Shown: positions 52,889-62,381, counted from the stretch's first letter. The stretch is DNA of 64,000 nt from CAWFQB01 sp965277875 (GCA_965277875.1 CBDIDV010000002.1:744001-808000); one strand, 5' to 3'. The notes: a model not told the origin generated them from the letters alone. Numbers and translations are program-made.

Positions 52889-54418
52889 ATGTTAAGAACG
52901 CTGCATGGAAGACTGTCCGCTGTTTTGCTGGGCGCGCTATGTTTGACCGTACTGTTGTATGTTCCTCTGACGCTGCTGGCTACGCAGAGGTATCTTCAGG
53001 AAACAAATCAGAAACTGAATCGTACTCTTGCCACCCATATCGCAGAGAATCTCGGCTCGCAAAACATGCTGAAAAAGGACGCGCGCTCGCGCGCCCAGGC
53101 TATGGCCGAAATCAGGCGGCTGATGGTCATCAACCCGAACATCGAAGTTTACCTGCTCGACCGGGAGGGCGACATTCTGGCCTATTCCGCCGCTCCCGGC
53201 AGGGTGCAGCGCGAACGGGTCGATGTGAAACCTTTACAGCGTTTTGAGACCGCCGCGAATGCAGCGCCCCTGTTTGGCGACGATCCGCGTCATCCGGAAC
53301 AGCGCAAAGTGTTTTCCGTCTCGTCTATTCCTGTCCTGAATCATCGTGGAGCAGGACAGATCGTGGGCTACGTTTATATTATTTTGGACGGAGAAGAGTA
53401 CGGCTCTGTGGCACACCTTGTACAGAGAAGTTATATACTGCGTCTGACGCTCGCGCTGATGGGCGGCTGCCTGGTTTTCCTGTTGGTGGCCGCCTGCATT
53501 TTGTTTCGCTCGCTGACGCGCCCGCTCAGGCGCCTGACTGCGGCGATGGAAAACTTCCAGGCGCCTATCGCGGCGGAACACGCTGACCACAACGCCGCCG
53601 CAATCTGCCCCGCCGCAGGAACAGGAGACGAGATAGTCCGTCTGGACATGGTTTTCCGACAACTGGCCGCGCGCATTAAATACCAGGTGCAGCGTCTCAA
53701 CCAGGCGGACAAGCATCGGCGCGAACTGATAAGCAATGTATCCCATGACTTACGAACGCCTTTAGCCGCGCTTCAAGGCTATCTGGAAACGCTGCTGATG
53801 AAAGAAGGCCAGATGTCCGCAGCGGAGCAGCGGCGTTATTTGACGATTGCATCCCGACACAGCGAGCGTCTGAACCAACTGGTGTCTAATTTATTCGAAC
53901 TTGCCAACCTGGATGCCTATGAGACGAAAATACACCCTGAAGCGTTTGCGCTCGGAGAACTCGCGCAGGACACCATGCTGCAGTTTCAGTTGATCGCCGA
54001 GAATAAAAAGGTACACCTGCAAACCGACTTTGCGCCCGATCTGCCGTTTGCATACGCTGACATAGGATTGATTCAGCGCGTACTGGAAAATTTAATAGAC
54101 AATGCGATTCGTTATACGCCGCAGGGCGGCGCAGTCACTATTTCGCTTATCCTGATGGAGCAGCATATCGCTGTGCGGGTGCGCGACACCGGATGCGGCA
54201 TACCCGAAGAAGCTATTCCGCATCTCTTTGAACGTTACTACCGGGGAGAAAAAACGTCTGCCGTGTCGGGAGCATCCGCCGACGGCGCAGGTCTCGGACT
54301 GGCGATTGTCCGCCGTATTCTACAGCTTCATGATAGTAACATTGATGTAAGCAGTCAAGTAGGCAAAGGCGCTGCTTTTACATTCAGCCTGCCTATAGCC
54401 TCTTTACAGGCAAAATGA
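52889..54418 (+). CDS. Membrane sensor histidine kinase
   Basis: A 509-residue kinase with a first membrane segment at about 8-30 (LSAVLLGALCLTVLLYVPLT), a periplasmic sensor part of about 160 residues (with NPNIEVYLLDREGDILAYSA), a second membrane segment (LALMGGCLVFLLVAACIL), a HAMP linker, the phosphorylated His in SNVSHDLRTPLAAL, and an ATPase domain with NLIDNAIRYTP, DTGCGIP and GAGLGLAIV. I use the ATG at 52889 after AAAGG, because the open frame upstream overlaps the regulator gene. Its partner is the preceding response regulator; the signal is unknown. Confidence 0.93.
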   Translation: MLRTLHGRLSAVLLGALCLTVLLYVPLTLLATQRYLQETNQKLNRTLATHIAENLGSQNMLKKDARSRAQAMAEIRRLMVINPNIEVYLLDREGDILAYSAAPGRVQRERVDVKPLQRFETAANAAPLFGDDPRHPEQRKVFSVSSIPVLNHRGAGQIVGYVYIILDGEEYGSVAHLVQRSYILRLTLALMGGCLVFLLVAACILFRSLTRPLRRLTAAMENFQAPIAAEHADHNAAAICPAAGTGDEIVRLDMVFRQLAARIKYQVQRLNQADKHRRELISNVSHDLRTPLAALQGYLETLLMKEGQMSAAEQRRYLTIASRHSERLNQLVSNLFELANLDAYETKIHPEAFALGELAQDTMLQFQLIAENKKVHLQTDFAPDLPFAYADIGLIQRVLENLIDNAIRYTPQGGAVTISLILMEQHIAVRVRDTGCGIPEEAIPHLFERYYRGEKTSAVSGASADGAGLGLAIVRRILQLHDSNIDVSSQVGKGAAFTFSLPIASLQAK

Positions 54419-54520
54419 CAATCGAAATAAGAAACGGTACTACTCTCTTCAAAATATGCAGGCGTGATCCTCGTTGGAGGCGCGTTGAGCCATAGATATG
54501 CTTTGCGGGGAGTTGACTGC

Positions 54521-54549
54521 TTGACAAGGCGAGAGCGCGTCAGTATACT
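54521..54549 (+). promoter_or_regulatory. Sigma-70 promoter for prfB
   Basis: TTGACA (54521-54526), 17 bases, then TATACT (54544-54549). The prfB start is 85 bases downstream. Between them stand two AAAGCAACTGC direct repeats (near 54590-54612). Confidence 0.8.
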
Positions 54550-54633
54550 GAATAGAGAGACTTGCGGAGAAACTATCAAGCAAAGCAAAGCAACTGCAAA
54601 GCAACTGCAAAGAAGTTCATGGAGAATACCTAA

Positions 54634-55750
54634 ATGCTCGAAGAGATAAAGGCGCAGGCGCAGGAACTGCGCGCCCGCCTGATTGAGCTGGGAGGTCATC
54701 TTTGACCAGGCCAGCCGCCAAAATGAAATCGCCGAATTAGAAAACCAGACCGCGCAGCCGGATCTGTGGGACGACCCCGCTGCGGCCCAGGTACTGATGC
54801 AGCGTCTGGGCAAATTGCGTGAGATCCTGGCCCCGCTTAAAGCAATGCAGGCCCGCGTGGACGACCTGGAAGCTATGTGCGAACTGCTGGAAGAGGCGGG
54901 CGACGACGACGCGGTCACGCTTGGCGAGCAGGCAGACGAAGTACGCGCCATTAATACGGACATAGACAGGCTGGAGTTGGAAACCCTGCTTGGCGGCGAG
55001 CATGACAGCGCGGACGCGATTGTAGAAATCAAAGCGGGCGCGGGAGGGACGGACGCCTGCGACTGGGTCACGATGCTGCAGCGCATGTACCTGAAATGGG
55101 GCGAACTGCGCGGCTTCAAGGTGGACATCCTGGACGAGAGCGAGGCCGACATCGCGGGCCTGACCAATACGACGTTCGTCATTCACGGCAAAAATTCGTA
55201 TGGCTATATGAAGGCCGAGCGGGGCGTACATCGTCTGGTACGTATCTCGCCCTTTGACGCCGCCAAGCGCAGGCAGACGAGTTTCGCCCGCGTCGAGGTG
55301 CTGCCCGACATCGGCGAGACCGCGCATGTCGAAATCAATCCCGACGACCTGAAAATAGATTATTACCGAGCCAGCGGCGCGGGCGGTCAGCATGTGAACA
55401 AAACCGACAGCGCGGTACGTATTACCCATATACCCACGCAGATCGTGGTGCAGTGCCAGAACGAACGCTCGCAGCACAAAAACAAGGCGTTTGCAATGTC
55501 CGTACTGAAAGCGCGGCTGCTGGAGCGGGAGCGGCGCGAAAACGAGGAGCGTCTGGCTATTCTGCGCGGCGAAACCAAGTCCAATGAGTGGGGCAACCAG
55601 GATCGCTCGTATGTGTTCCAGCCCTACACGATGGTAAAAGATCATCGGACCGGCCAGGAGACAGGCGACGTTATCGGCGTGATGAACGGCAACATCGAGC
55701 CTTTTTTGCAGGCCTATTTGCAATGGCGGCAAAACTCGGAAGCGAAGTAG
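54634..55750 (+). CDS. prfB: Peptide chain release factor 2, programmed +1 frameshift
   Basis: RF2 reads UGA and UAA. Translation starts at the ATG at 54634 (GGAG nine bases upstream), runs 23 codons to CTT (54700-54702) and meets TGA at 54703. A +1 slip on CTT T resumes at 54704 and runs to 55750, giving about 371 residues. The SPF recognition tripeptide is in RISPFDAAKRRQTSF, and the catalytic loop is GAGGQHVNKTDSAVRITH. Without the slip only a 23-residue peptide would be made, so RF2 shortage raises its own synthesis. Confidence 0.96.
54691..54706 (+). promoter_or_regulatory. prfB frameshift signal
   Basis: GGAGGTCATCTTTGAC holds the internal Shine-Dalgarno-like GGAGGT, three spacer bases, the CTT slip codon, TGA and a following C, the classical RF2 autoregulatory site. 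Confidence 0.95.
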
Positions 55751-55859
55751 GCGCGGCCTGACTGCCGACAAAAGCAGCGGGCCGACGTGAGAACATTGCG
55801 GACGTGTTGGAAGTTGGAAGCCGTAAACCGTGTTGAGTGTGTGGCAAGGGAGTATGGTC

Positions 55860-56531
55860 ATGAAGACGCGATGCAGCATAATGTGGAAAAGCGCGGTTGG
55901 CGCGGCAGTCCTGACGGTGTGCGCGTCCGGCGTCCTGTGCGCGGACACGTACCGCTCGGACGTGGAATTGTCCAATCGCGAAATCGCCATGCGGCAGGTT
56001 CCGCTGGGCGACCTGGTCGCGGACGCGGTGCGGGCCTCGGCCCATGCCGATGCCGCCCTGGTTCCCGCCTCGGCCTTTTCCGAAACGTCTATGACTCTGG
56101 CGCGCGGCGGGTTCGCGCTGGGCGACGCCCTGAAGTCGCTGGAGTATAAGAGCGAAACCATCGCCATCGTGAAGCTGACGGGCGAGCAGATACGCGCTGC
56201 GCTGGAAAACAGCCTGTATCAGTACCCGGTTCGCTCGAACGCCCTGCTGCAAACATCGGGGCTGCTCGTAAGCTTTAGCGCGTCCGCGCCCTCCGGTCGG
56301 CGTGTCACATCGGTCAAGATAAACGGCGCGGACGCGCAGCCCGGCAAAACCTATCGGGTCGCCATGCCCATATCTCTCGCGAACGGCGGCAACGCGTACT
56401 TCAAATACTGGAAGAAGTCCGACACTGAGAAAGATACGGGCGTCACCCTGGAAGCCGCACTGACCGCTTATCTCAACGACCATAAGACCATTGCGAAAGG
56501 TGAAGACCGCCTTGTGGCTTCCAGCAAATAA
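55860..56531 (+). CDS. Exported 5'-nucleotidase C-terminal domain protein
   Basis: A 223-residue exported protein that consists almost only of the C-terminal domain of 5'-nucleotidases: VPLGDLVADAVRASAHADAA, VKLTGEQIRAALENSL, LLQTSGLLVSFSA and YRVAMPISLANGGNAYF. The metal-binding phosphatase half is absent, so it may bind nucleotides or another ligand without cleaving it. The signal peptide is about 1-28 (AVGAAVLTVCASGVLCA). The ATG at 55860 is seven bases after AAGGGAG. The M28 peptidase gene follows two bases after its stop. Confidence 0.82.
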   Translation: MKTRCSIMWKSAVGAAVLTVCASGVLCADTYRSDVELSNREIAMRQVPLGDLVADAVRASAHADAALVPASAFSETSMTLARGGFALGDALKSLEYKSETIAIVKLTGEQIRAALENSLYQYPVRSNALLQTSGLLVSFSASAPSGRRVTSVKINGADAQPGKTYRVAMPISLANGGNAYFKYWKKSDTEKDTGVTLEAALTAYLNDHKTIAKGEDRLVASSK

Positions 56532-56532
56532 G

Positions 56533-57813
56533 ATGGTGTCCGCTGCGCGAGTAACTGTGGCGGACATATCTGCGTCAAGGCGAACCTCTGCTGCATTGCG
56601 CCTCCTCGCCGTGTGCGGCCTGATGGCTGCGATGCCTTTGCTGTCAGGCTGTCACAACCCGAACATGGCGGAGGGGACAACGGCGAGTGCTTCCTCTATT
56701 GTGACACCGGCTTCAGCGACGGCAGCAGCACCCGCTAATCCTGCCTTCGGCAGCCCGCAACCCGTCCGAAATCCAGCGTTACTTGCGCCTGCGAGGGCCG
56801 TCAGCCCTGCTGATTCGGCAGGAAAGTCTGCTGCGGCGCCCGCCGACCCTGCACAGCCGTCAGGCCGTGTTCGCCGCCCTGCCTTTGATGCCGATGCGGC
56901 CTTTGCCCTGCTTACGCGGCAGTGCGAGTTCGGGCCGCGCGCACTGGGCAGCAAGGCGCACGAACAGACAAAAGACTACTTGCTTGCCGAAATGAAGCAA
57001 TACGCCGATGTCACCATAGCGCAGACATTCGATTATCGTGGAATGCCGGTCACAAACGTCATCGGTGTGTTTTATGGGACGGGCGCGACCTCGCCGTCTA
57101 AGAACCCCGTCTTGCTGCTGACGCACTGGGATTCGCGCCCCATTTCCGACGGGCCGTATTCTAGTGAGGCGAGCAAAACCCCATTCTTTCATTATGATGC
57201 AAGCGGATGGAACCGCACGACGCCGATCATGGCGGCAAACGACGGCGCTTCCGGCACGGCGGTCCTGCTGCAAATGGCGCGCATGTTCAAGAAAAATCCT
57301 CCCCCGGTCGGCGTGGTAATTTTGCTGGACGATGGGGAGGATTATGGCGACTTTCATGCCAATAATGATAAGGGTGAAGGCATCGAACTCGGCTCGCGTT
57401 ATTTCGCCACCCACTTCAAAACGGACCGGCGATTGGGACGACCGAATTACGGCATATTGCTGGACATGGTAGGCGGCAAAGACCTGGTGCTGCCAATGGA
57501 AGCCAATTCCATGCGTTATGCGCCCGGCACATTGACCAAAGTGTATCAGGCGGGGCAGGCGCTCGGCTACAAAAGTACGTTCCGGGGTGATCTGACGTTC
57601 AACGTCAACGATGACCACATCGCTCTGAACGAGGCGGGATTGCGCGTGATTGACCTGGTTCCCTACTTCGGCGACACCGCTCCTGCCGGCGTTACAGGCT
57701 ATATCTACTGGCACACGCTGCAGGACACTGTGGACAAATGCAGCGCGGACTCGCTCAAGATCGTCGGCGAAACATTGTCGGAAGTGATCTACAACGAAAT
57801 ACCCGCGCCCTGA
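56533..57813 (+). CDS. Lipoprotein M28 zinc peptidase / glutaminyl cyclase-like
   Basis: The N terminus carries a lipobox (LLSGC near residue 39), then an Ala/Pro-rich linker of about 70 residues and an M28 fold. Zinc-ligand motifs are in order: LLLTHWDS (His, Asp), AANDGASGTAVLL (Asp), LLDDGEDYG (Glu, general base nearby), LLDMVGG (Asp) and VNDDHIALNEAG (His). The WHTLQDTVDKC end is typical of M28 and of glutaminyl-peptide cyclotransferases, so it may trim peptides or cyclise N-terminal Gln. I use the ATG at 56533; a TTG at 56512 behind AAAGGTGA is an alternative. Confidence 0.85.
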   Translation: MVSAARVTVADISASRRTSAALRLLAVCGLMAAMPLLSGCHNPNMAEGTTASASSIVTPASATAAAPANPAFGSPQPVRNPALLAPARAVSPADSAGKSAAAPADPAQPSGRVRRPAFDADAAFALLTRQCEFGPRALGSKAHEQTKDYLLAEMKQYADVTIAQTFDYRGMPVTNVIGVFYGTGATSPSKNPVLLLTHWDSRPISDGPYSSEASKTPFFHYDASGWNRTTPIMAANDGASGTAVLLQMARMFKKNPPPVGVVILLDDGEDYGDFHANNDKGEGIELGSRYFATHFKTDRRLGRPNYGILLDMVGGKDLVLPMEANSMRYAPGTLTKVYQAGQALGYKSTFRGDLTFNVNDDHIALNEAGLRVIDLVPYFGDTAPAGVTGYIYWHTLQDTVDKCSADSLKIVGETLSEVIYNEIPAP

Positions 57814-58058
57814 TTCGTAGTGAGCAAGACACGATTAACGAAACCTTCTACCCTCAGCATTCGTGGTATGGATAAGAATTCTGCAAGCAGTGGCGATTTG
57901 CAAGCCATCTGAATCGTATTCAGCGTTCGCCGGGTTGGCAAATTATATTTGTCCTCAAACGCTCCGGCCCTGTTTGCAGCGCTGACGGGCATGATTTTCT
58001 CTTAGACACATCAAAGCAGATCGGTACCGAGTCTGCTGTTTTGAAGGAGCATCAGGAA

Positions 58059-58373
58059 ATGGCGAGGGAAGCGGGAGCGCAGGGGCAGGGGCGTGTCACG
58101 GCGTTTCGCGAAACGGAACTGAAGATCTGCGAACTGTGCGGCTGGCTGAATCTGGAGTCCAACACGGAATGTTTCGTGTGCGGCTGGCATGGCCTGTTCG
58201 AGCAGAGTCCCGAAGTGGTGCGCGCGGCTGTGGAACTCGCGGTACGCAGGTACGGGCGTCTGGAACTTCAGCACCTCACCGACCCGCGCACGTACCGCAA
58301 ACCCGCGCCTCCTACCTGGCGCTCGCGCCTCCGCGGCCGCCTGCGACGCGTCTGGAACTGGCTGCGCGGCTGA
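58059..58373 (+). CDS. Small zinc-ribbon protein
   Basis: A 104-residue protein with ICELCGWLNLESNTECFVCG, a four-cysteine zinc ribbon, in its first half and an Arg-rich C terminus (WRSRLRGRLRRVWNWLRG). AAGGAG stands nine bases before the ATG, and a terminator follows. It could bind nucleic acid or a partner protein; no function is known. Confidence 0.75.
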   Translation: MAREAGAQGQGRVTAFRETELKICELCGWLNLESNTECFVCGWHGLFEQSPEVVRAAVELAVRRYGRLELQHLTDPRTYRKPAPPTWRSRLRGRLRRVWNWLRG

Positions 58374-58434
58374 CGCAGACCATTTGCCCCGCGCGTTAGA
58401 AGCGTTTATACGCCTTACAGCGCTTCATTGGTTT

Positions 58435-58475
58435 TGCCTCCCGTCTGATTGGTTTCAGGCGGGAGGCATCATTTT
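58435..58475. terminator. Terminator between convergent genes
   Basis: TGCCTCCCG (58435-58443) pairs with CGGGAGGCA (58460-58468), with an inner CTGA/TCAG stem, followed by TCATTTT. It lies between the zinc-ribbon gene and the membrane protein gene. Confidence 0.8.
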
Positions 58476-58490
58476 GTCTGTCTGCTTCGG

Positions 58491-60785
58491 CTATTGTGCG
58501 TCTTCGCTGTGGGTCAGAACCCAGTGGAGATCGTCTTTGGCTGCTTCGTTGATGGCATGAGTGGCCTCGGCGTCCAAGCGCAGGGTCTGGTTCAGCAGGA
58601 GCAGGTAAGCCAGCGCAAGACCGGCGAGGGCGGGCAGGAACATCCGTCGCAGTCCATACACAACGGCCGACACGACAGGAAACCCGCGCCGCAAGGCCCA
58701 GACGCACAACAGAAGGATCAGCAGCAGCGGCAGCGCGCAGGCGAGCAGGCCCACTTGCAAGGCATGTGCCGCCGTGGCGGGCGGGGCGATGCCCATCATG
58801 CTGCTGAGAAGCAGGGCCACGGGATGCAGGCCGCTGAACAGGCCGCGCAGACCGTATAATAGCAGACCCGTCCCGGCTGCCAGAACGAGCGTGAAGCGCA
58901 GCGTGGTTCCCCACCGCCAGTATGCGGCAAGGCGCGTTTCAGCGTATGAGATCTTGTCAGCAGGCGAGGGCTTGTCATCGGGCATGGAGACGATGCACGA
59001 AAATACTTCATTCGAGGCGGGACTCGCACTCAGATCATGGCGAGCCAGTTGGATTGAATCGTCTGTGGTCACGGCGGCGAGTACGGCGTCGTCGAACGCT
59101 TTCTTATCAAATGATCCGTCATCTGATCCGTCATCGCCAGCTTTGACAATGACAACTTCATCATCGCTGACTTCGCCGTCACCGCTTGCGTTGTCGAAAA
59201 ATTCAGGTATGGGTACTGTCGCGCGTCGCGTCTGCTTACTCCACACAAATGCCTGTATTCTGCCGCAGGCGAACACGAACAGCGCGCACACACACGCGTA
59301 AAGCAGCACGGCCAGACGGGACGAGGGAAGGGCAGTGCCTAACAGCATGGCGATGCCTGCAACGAAAACGCTTCCCAGACTCCAGGCCAGAATGCGCAGG
59401 CCGCGCCCCGCGTGTGTACGGCGACGAGGCCAGAACCGCGCGGCGAGCGCGCACAGCGACAGCAGTACGGCCTGCTGCAATAGCGAGACGCCTGCCATCC
59501 AGCCGCTGAACAGGGCGATGAGCGGGATACCGGGCGGAATGCCGGGATAGGAGGCATCGGCCCGCGCAACGTCTACCTGCGCCCTGAGACGGCAGCTTTC
59601 TTCCACTTCGGCATACAATACCGTGATTTCCGACAGTCTTTTGTTCTTACGCAGAAAGGCGAGATAGCCCTGCGCCTGCTGTTCCCAATCCTGCACGGTG
59701 CGAATGCCGCTCTGCTGCAGGCCTGCGTCGCCATCACAGGCCGCAATCAGCAGCAGGTCTGTGCCATATAATGCCTCATACGCCCATGTCGCGTTGTCGC
59801 GCAGGATGTGTCCCAGCAGGCGAATGGAGCGGCGTATCTGAATGGCCCTGGCGACCTCACCCCGTTCTGCGGCGCGGTCTGCCTGCCCGCGCGCGGTCTC
59901 GGCCATACGGCGCAGTTCGCGCAGGTGCGGAAAGGCCAGCAGGGTCAGCGGTCCGATCTTCTGCGCCGCGCCGTGGTCGCCATACGCCAGCGAGTACAAG
60001 CGCCACTGCCCCAATACCTCCTCATAGAGATAGGAGTCCCAGCGTGACTTCAACGCGCACAGGGCGAGGGCGTCCACGCCCTGCTGATCACGCCCTGCGG
60101 CAAAGTACGTGACCGCGAGCATGGCGGGCCAGAATGCATTTTCCGGGTCGGCGCGCTCGCCGTTACGCAGCGCCCAAGTCATCAGCTTGACATCCGTGTA
60201 GCGGGGCGGTATCAGGCGGGGGGACGCGGGCGCTGCTTCGGGGCGCTGAATATGAATGCGGTCGGACATCATGCTGCGGGCGAGGTGCGCCTGCGCGCCG
60301 GGGGCAAGGGGAAAGTCGCGGGCCACGGTCGTCAGGCGTATCAGCGTGTGGTCGGGAACGCCGTCGTCGGAAGGATCCGAGGCGTCTTCGTCGTGGTTCG
60401 CGATGCCCGGTGACGAGGCGGGGGCGACAAGAGCGGTAGCGCGGCCTACCTGTAACAAATAGTCGTCGGGAAGCAGGGCGGCGGCGGCATCAAGGCGCGC
60501 GGTCTCGCTGAGATTGCGCTGCGCGTCGAACGTGCGCAGCCACGGCAGACTGTCCTGGGCCAGCGCGAACCGCAACTGCGAACCCAGCGTGTAGCGAACG
60601 GGAGGCAACATCCACAGGCCGCAAACAGCCCCCAGGATCAGGCCGACAAGCCATCCCGACCCGCCTGCGCGCCTTCCGCGTTTTGCCCGGAGCGTGTCAG
60701 CGTGGGGACGGAACGGGGAAAAAGCGAAATTGGCTGCGCCTCGCTTGCGTCTGAGTACCGAAGGCCAGTGTACCGGTCGCCTCAT
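58491..60785 (-). CDS. Large membrane protein, paralogue of the 41840 gene
   Basis: A 764-residue protein with an N-terminal membrane anchor near 40-60 (GWLVGLILGAVCGLWMLPP), a soluble domain of about 330 residues with TPR-like helices, and several C-terminal membrane segments (for example LFSGWMAGVSLLQQAVLLSL, VFVAGIAMLLGTAL, VGLLACALPLLLILLLC). The soluble part matches the product of 41840-43570 (DPENAFWPAMLAVTYFAAG, LYSLAYGDHGA). It is the third gene of an operon with an ECF sigma factor and its anti-sigma factor, and its ATG comes one base after the anti-sigma stop. It may belong to the regulated envelope function, but this is inference. Confidence 0.75.
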   Translation of the reverse strand: MRRPVHWPSVLRRKRGAANFAFSPFRPHADTLRAKRGRRAGGSGWLVGLILGAVCGLWMLPPVRYTLGSQLRFALAQDSLPWLRTFDAQRNLSETARLDAAAALLPDDYLLQVGRATALVAPASSPGIANHDEDASDPSDDGVPDHTLIRLTTVARDFPLAPGAQAHLARSMMSDRIHIQRPEAAPASPRLIPPRYTDVKLMTWALRNGERADPENAFWPAMLAVTYFAAGRDQQGVDALALCALKSRWDSYLYEEVLGQWRLYSLAYGDHGAAQKIGPLTLLAFPHLRELRRMAETARGQADRAAERGEVARAIQIRRSIRLLGHILRDNATWAYEALYGTDLLLIAACDGDAGLQQSGIRTVQDWEQQAQGYLAFLRKNKRLSEITVLYAEVEESCRLRAQVDVARADASYPGIPPGIPLIALFSGWMAGVSLLQQAVLLSLCALAARFWPRRRTHAGRGLRILAWSLGSVFVAGIAMLLGTALPSSRLAVLLYACVCALFVFACGRIQAFVWSKQTRRATVPIPEFFDNASGDGEVSDDEVVIVKAGDDGSDDGSFDKKAFDDAVLAAVTTDDSIQLARHDLSASPASNEVFSCIVSMPDDKPSPADKISYAETRLAAYWRWGTTLRFTLVLAAGTGLLLYGLRGLFSGLHPVALLLSSMMGIAPPATAAHALQVGLLACALPLLLILLLCVWALRRGFPVVSAVVYGLRRMFLPALAGLALAYLLLLNQTLRLDAEATHAINEAAKDDLHWVLTHSEDAQ

Positions 60786-60786
60786 A

Positions 60787-61596
60787 TTAGCCGAACGCTT
60801 CGCGGGCATCCCGCGCGGAAGGCTGCGTGTGAACAGGCCGTGTAGACTCCGGACGCGAGCCGACAGGCGGCAGGAGGACCGGGGCGGAATGACTGCGCGA
60901 CGGATCTGCTATGTCAGGCAGAGAGGGAGCGTAAACAGGCTTGCGCGCTCTGGAAGCGGGCGCATGGGCAGGCCTTGTCCACAGCATGGCGGCGCGTGGG
61001 GAGGGGGCGTTGAGCAGCGCTTCGAGCGGGACGGGGAGAACGGAACGCTGCAAACTCTGCCGCGCCAGCCGGTCTGCTGCCGCCCCTGTAAGGGAGCGTG
61101 ACGAGTGGGAATGCAGGGCAGAGATCAGGAAGAAGCAGGTAAGGCCGGCGGCAGCCACTGCGCCGCCGCCAAGCTGCGCCACAAAATCGAAAGGGAGGGC
61201 CTGACAGCGCGTATTCGCTGCCTTGACGATGCGCGTTCGCAATCCGGCAAAGGCGGGCCGGGGGCGCGGCGCGAGGGACAGCGTTGACAATACGCGCGCA
61301 TCAAAGGCGTGGGCGTCTGTCGCATACGTATGTTCGCGCAGGCCGAGTACGGTGTGCAGAGCGTCATCCGCCTGGGCCGCTATCTGGCAGCGCGGACAGT
61401 TTGCCAGATGATCCTGAAGCAGTCCCCACTGCGTGGCGGGAATCTTGCCGTCGGCGCGGCGCGTCAGGAGGGACTGCCAGCGCGCGCATCCATCCAGACG
61501 CAGGACAGCGCGAACGCGCGCAGGAATGCTTTGGGAAATGTTATCAGAATTGCTCTTGGAATGAACGCGACGTGCGGAGCGAAAAAGATTATACAA
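60787..61596 (-). CDS. Membrane-bound zinc-finger anti-sigma factor
   Basis: The 269-residue protein has a zinc-binding HxxxCxxC (DHLANCPRC at about 63-71) typical of ECF anti-sigma domains, one membrane segment (about 150-170, GGAVAAAGLTCFFLISAL) and a Pro/Ser/Ala-rich outer part of 100 residues. It should hold the partner sigma factor at the membrane until a signal arrives. Translation starts at a TTG inside the end of the sigma gene (overlap 8 bases), behind GAGGAGG with six bases spacing, so expression is coupled to it. Confidence 0.88.
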   Translation of the reverse strand: MYNLFRSARRVHSKSNSDNISQSIPARVRAVLRLDGCARWQSLLTRRADGKIPATQWGLLQDHLANCPRCQIAAQADDALHTVLGLREHTYATDAHAFDARVLSTLSLAPRPRPAFAGLRTRIVKAANTRCQALPFDFVAQLGGGAVAAAGLTCFFLISALHSHSSRSLTGAAADRLARQSLQRSVLPVPLEALLNAPSPRAAMLWTRPAHAPASRARKPVYAPSLPDIADPSRSHSAPVLLPPVGSRPESTRPVHTQPSARDAREAFG

Positions 61597-62209
61597 GATT
61601 GGCCTCCTCTTGAATGGCCGTCCAGCGTTTGCGGAACTGTTCGCGGGCCGTGTTTAGCCGCGATCTCACGGTTCCGACAGGGATGTTCAGTACCTGCGCT
61701 ATTTCTGCGTATTCCAGGCCTTCCACTTCGCGCAGCACCAGGGCCGCGCGCATAGGCGGGGTCAGGCTGTCGAGTACCTGCTCGACGGCCATCCGCTTCT
61801 CCATATCCGGGTTCGCTATTGCCTGATGCGGCAATGTGCGCTCTTCCAGGGGAAACTCGGACGTCATGCACTTGCGGCGCATTTTGTCCAGACATAAATT
61901 GATAACAATGCGGTACAGCCAGGCGTAAAAGCCCGACTCGCCCCGAAACTGATCTATCTGGCGAAACGCTTTGACAAACGCTTCCTGCGCCACATCCTCG
62001 GCCTCGCGCGAGTTGTGCAGCACATGGGAGGCGAGCCGAACGACCCGGTCACGGTAGCGGTTCAGAATCCAGCGTATGGCGCGTTCGTCGCCTTTCGCGC
62101 AGCGATCCAGCCAGGCGCGTTCTTCCTTGCGGTCGAGTGCATCCTGCGCGTTCGCGCCGACACCGGGGGCCATGATCGCTTCCGCTAATTTCCAAACGCT
62201 GGTAGTCAT
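61589..62209 (-). CDS. ECF sigma factor (RpoE/SigW-like)
   Basis: A 206-residue sigma factor. Region 2: ILNRYRDRVVRLASHVL, REAEDVAQEAFVKAF and FYAWLYRIVINLCLDKMRR. Region 4: LDSLTPPMRAALVLREVEGL, YAEIAQVLNIPVGTVRSRLN. It belongs with the RpoE-type group that pairs with zinc anti-sigma factors, and such a gene follows with an 8-base overlap. AGGAGA lies about 11 bases before the ATG. The upstream gap (62210-62381) shows no clear promoter of the usual AAC-type. Confidence 0.95.
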   Translation of the reverse strand: MTTSVWKLAEAIMAPGVGANAQDALDRKEERAWLDRCAKGDERAIRWILNRYRDRVVRLASHVLHNSREAEDVAQEAFVKAFRQIDQFRGESGFYAWLYRIVINLCLDKMRRKCMTSEFPLEERTLPHQAIANPDMEKRMAVEQVLDSLTPPMRAALVLREVEGLEYAEIAQVLNIPVGTVRSRLNTAREQFRKRWTAIQEEANLV

Positions 62210-62381
62210 TTGTGCGTGTCTCTCCTGATTATACGACGCTTTCGCTCTATGTATTCGTTCGTTTCGTTCCGTGTGCGCCGCCCGTGCCGCTTATGTACTA
62301 AAAAGTGGGCTGTTAGTGTTGAATATAGCGTTTGCCGTTTCTGTCAACGAATTCCATTATGGTTTTACCCCTGAAATCGTA

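Noticed and set aside
54737..56167. Long minus-strand open frame of 476 codons opposite prfB
   Set aside because: It is a shadow of prfB in high-GC DNA; the protein has no family likeness and prfB is certain.
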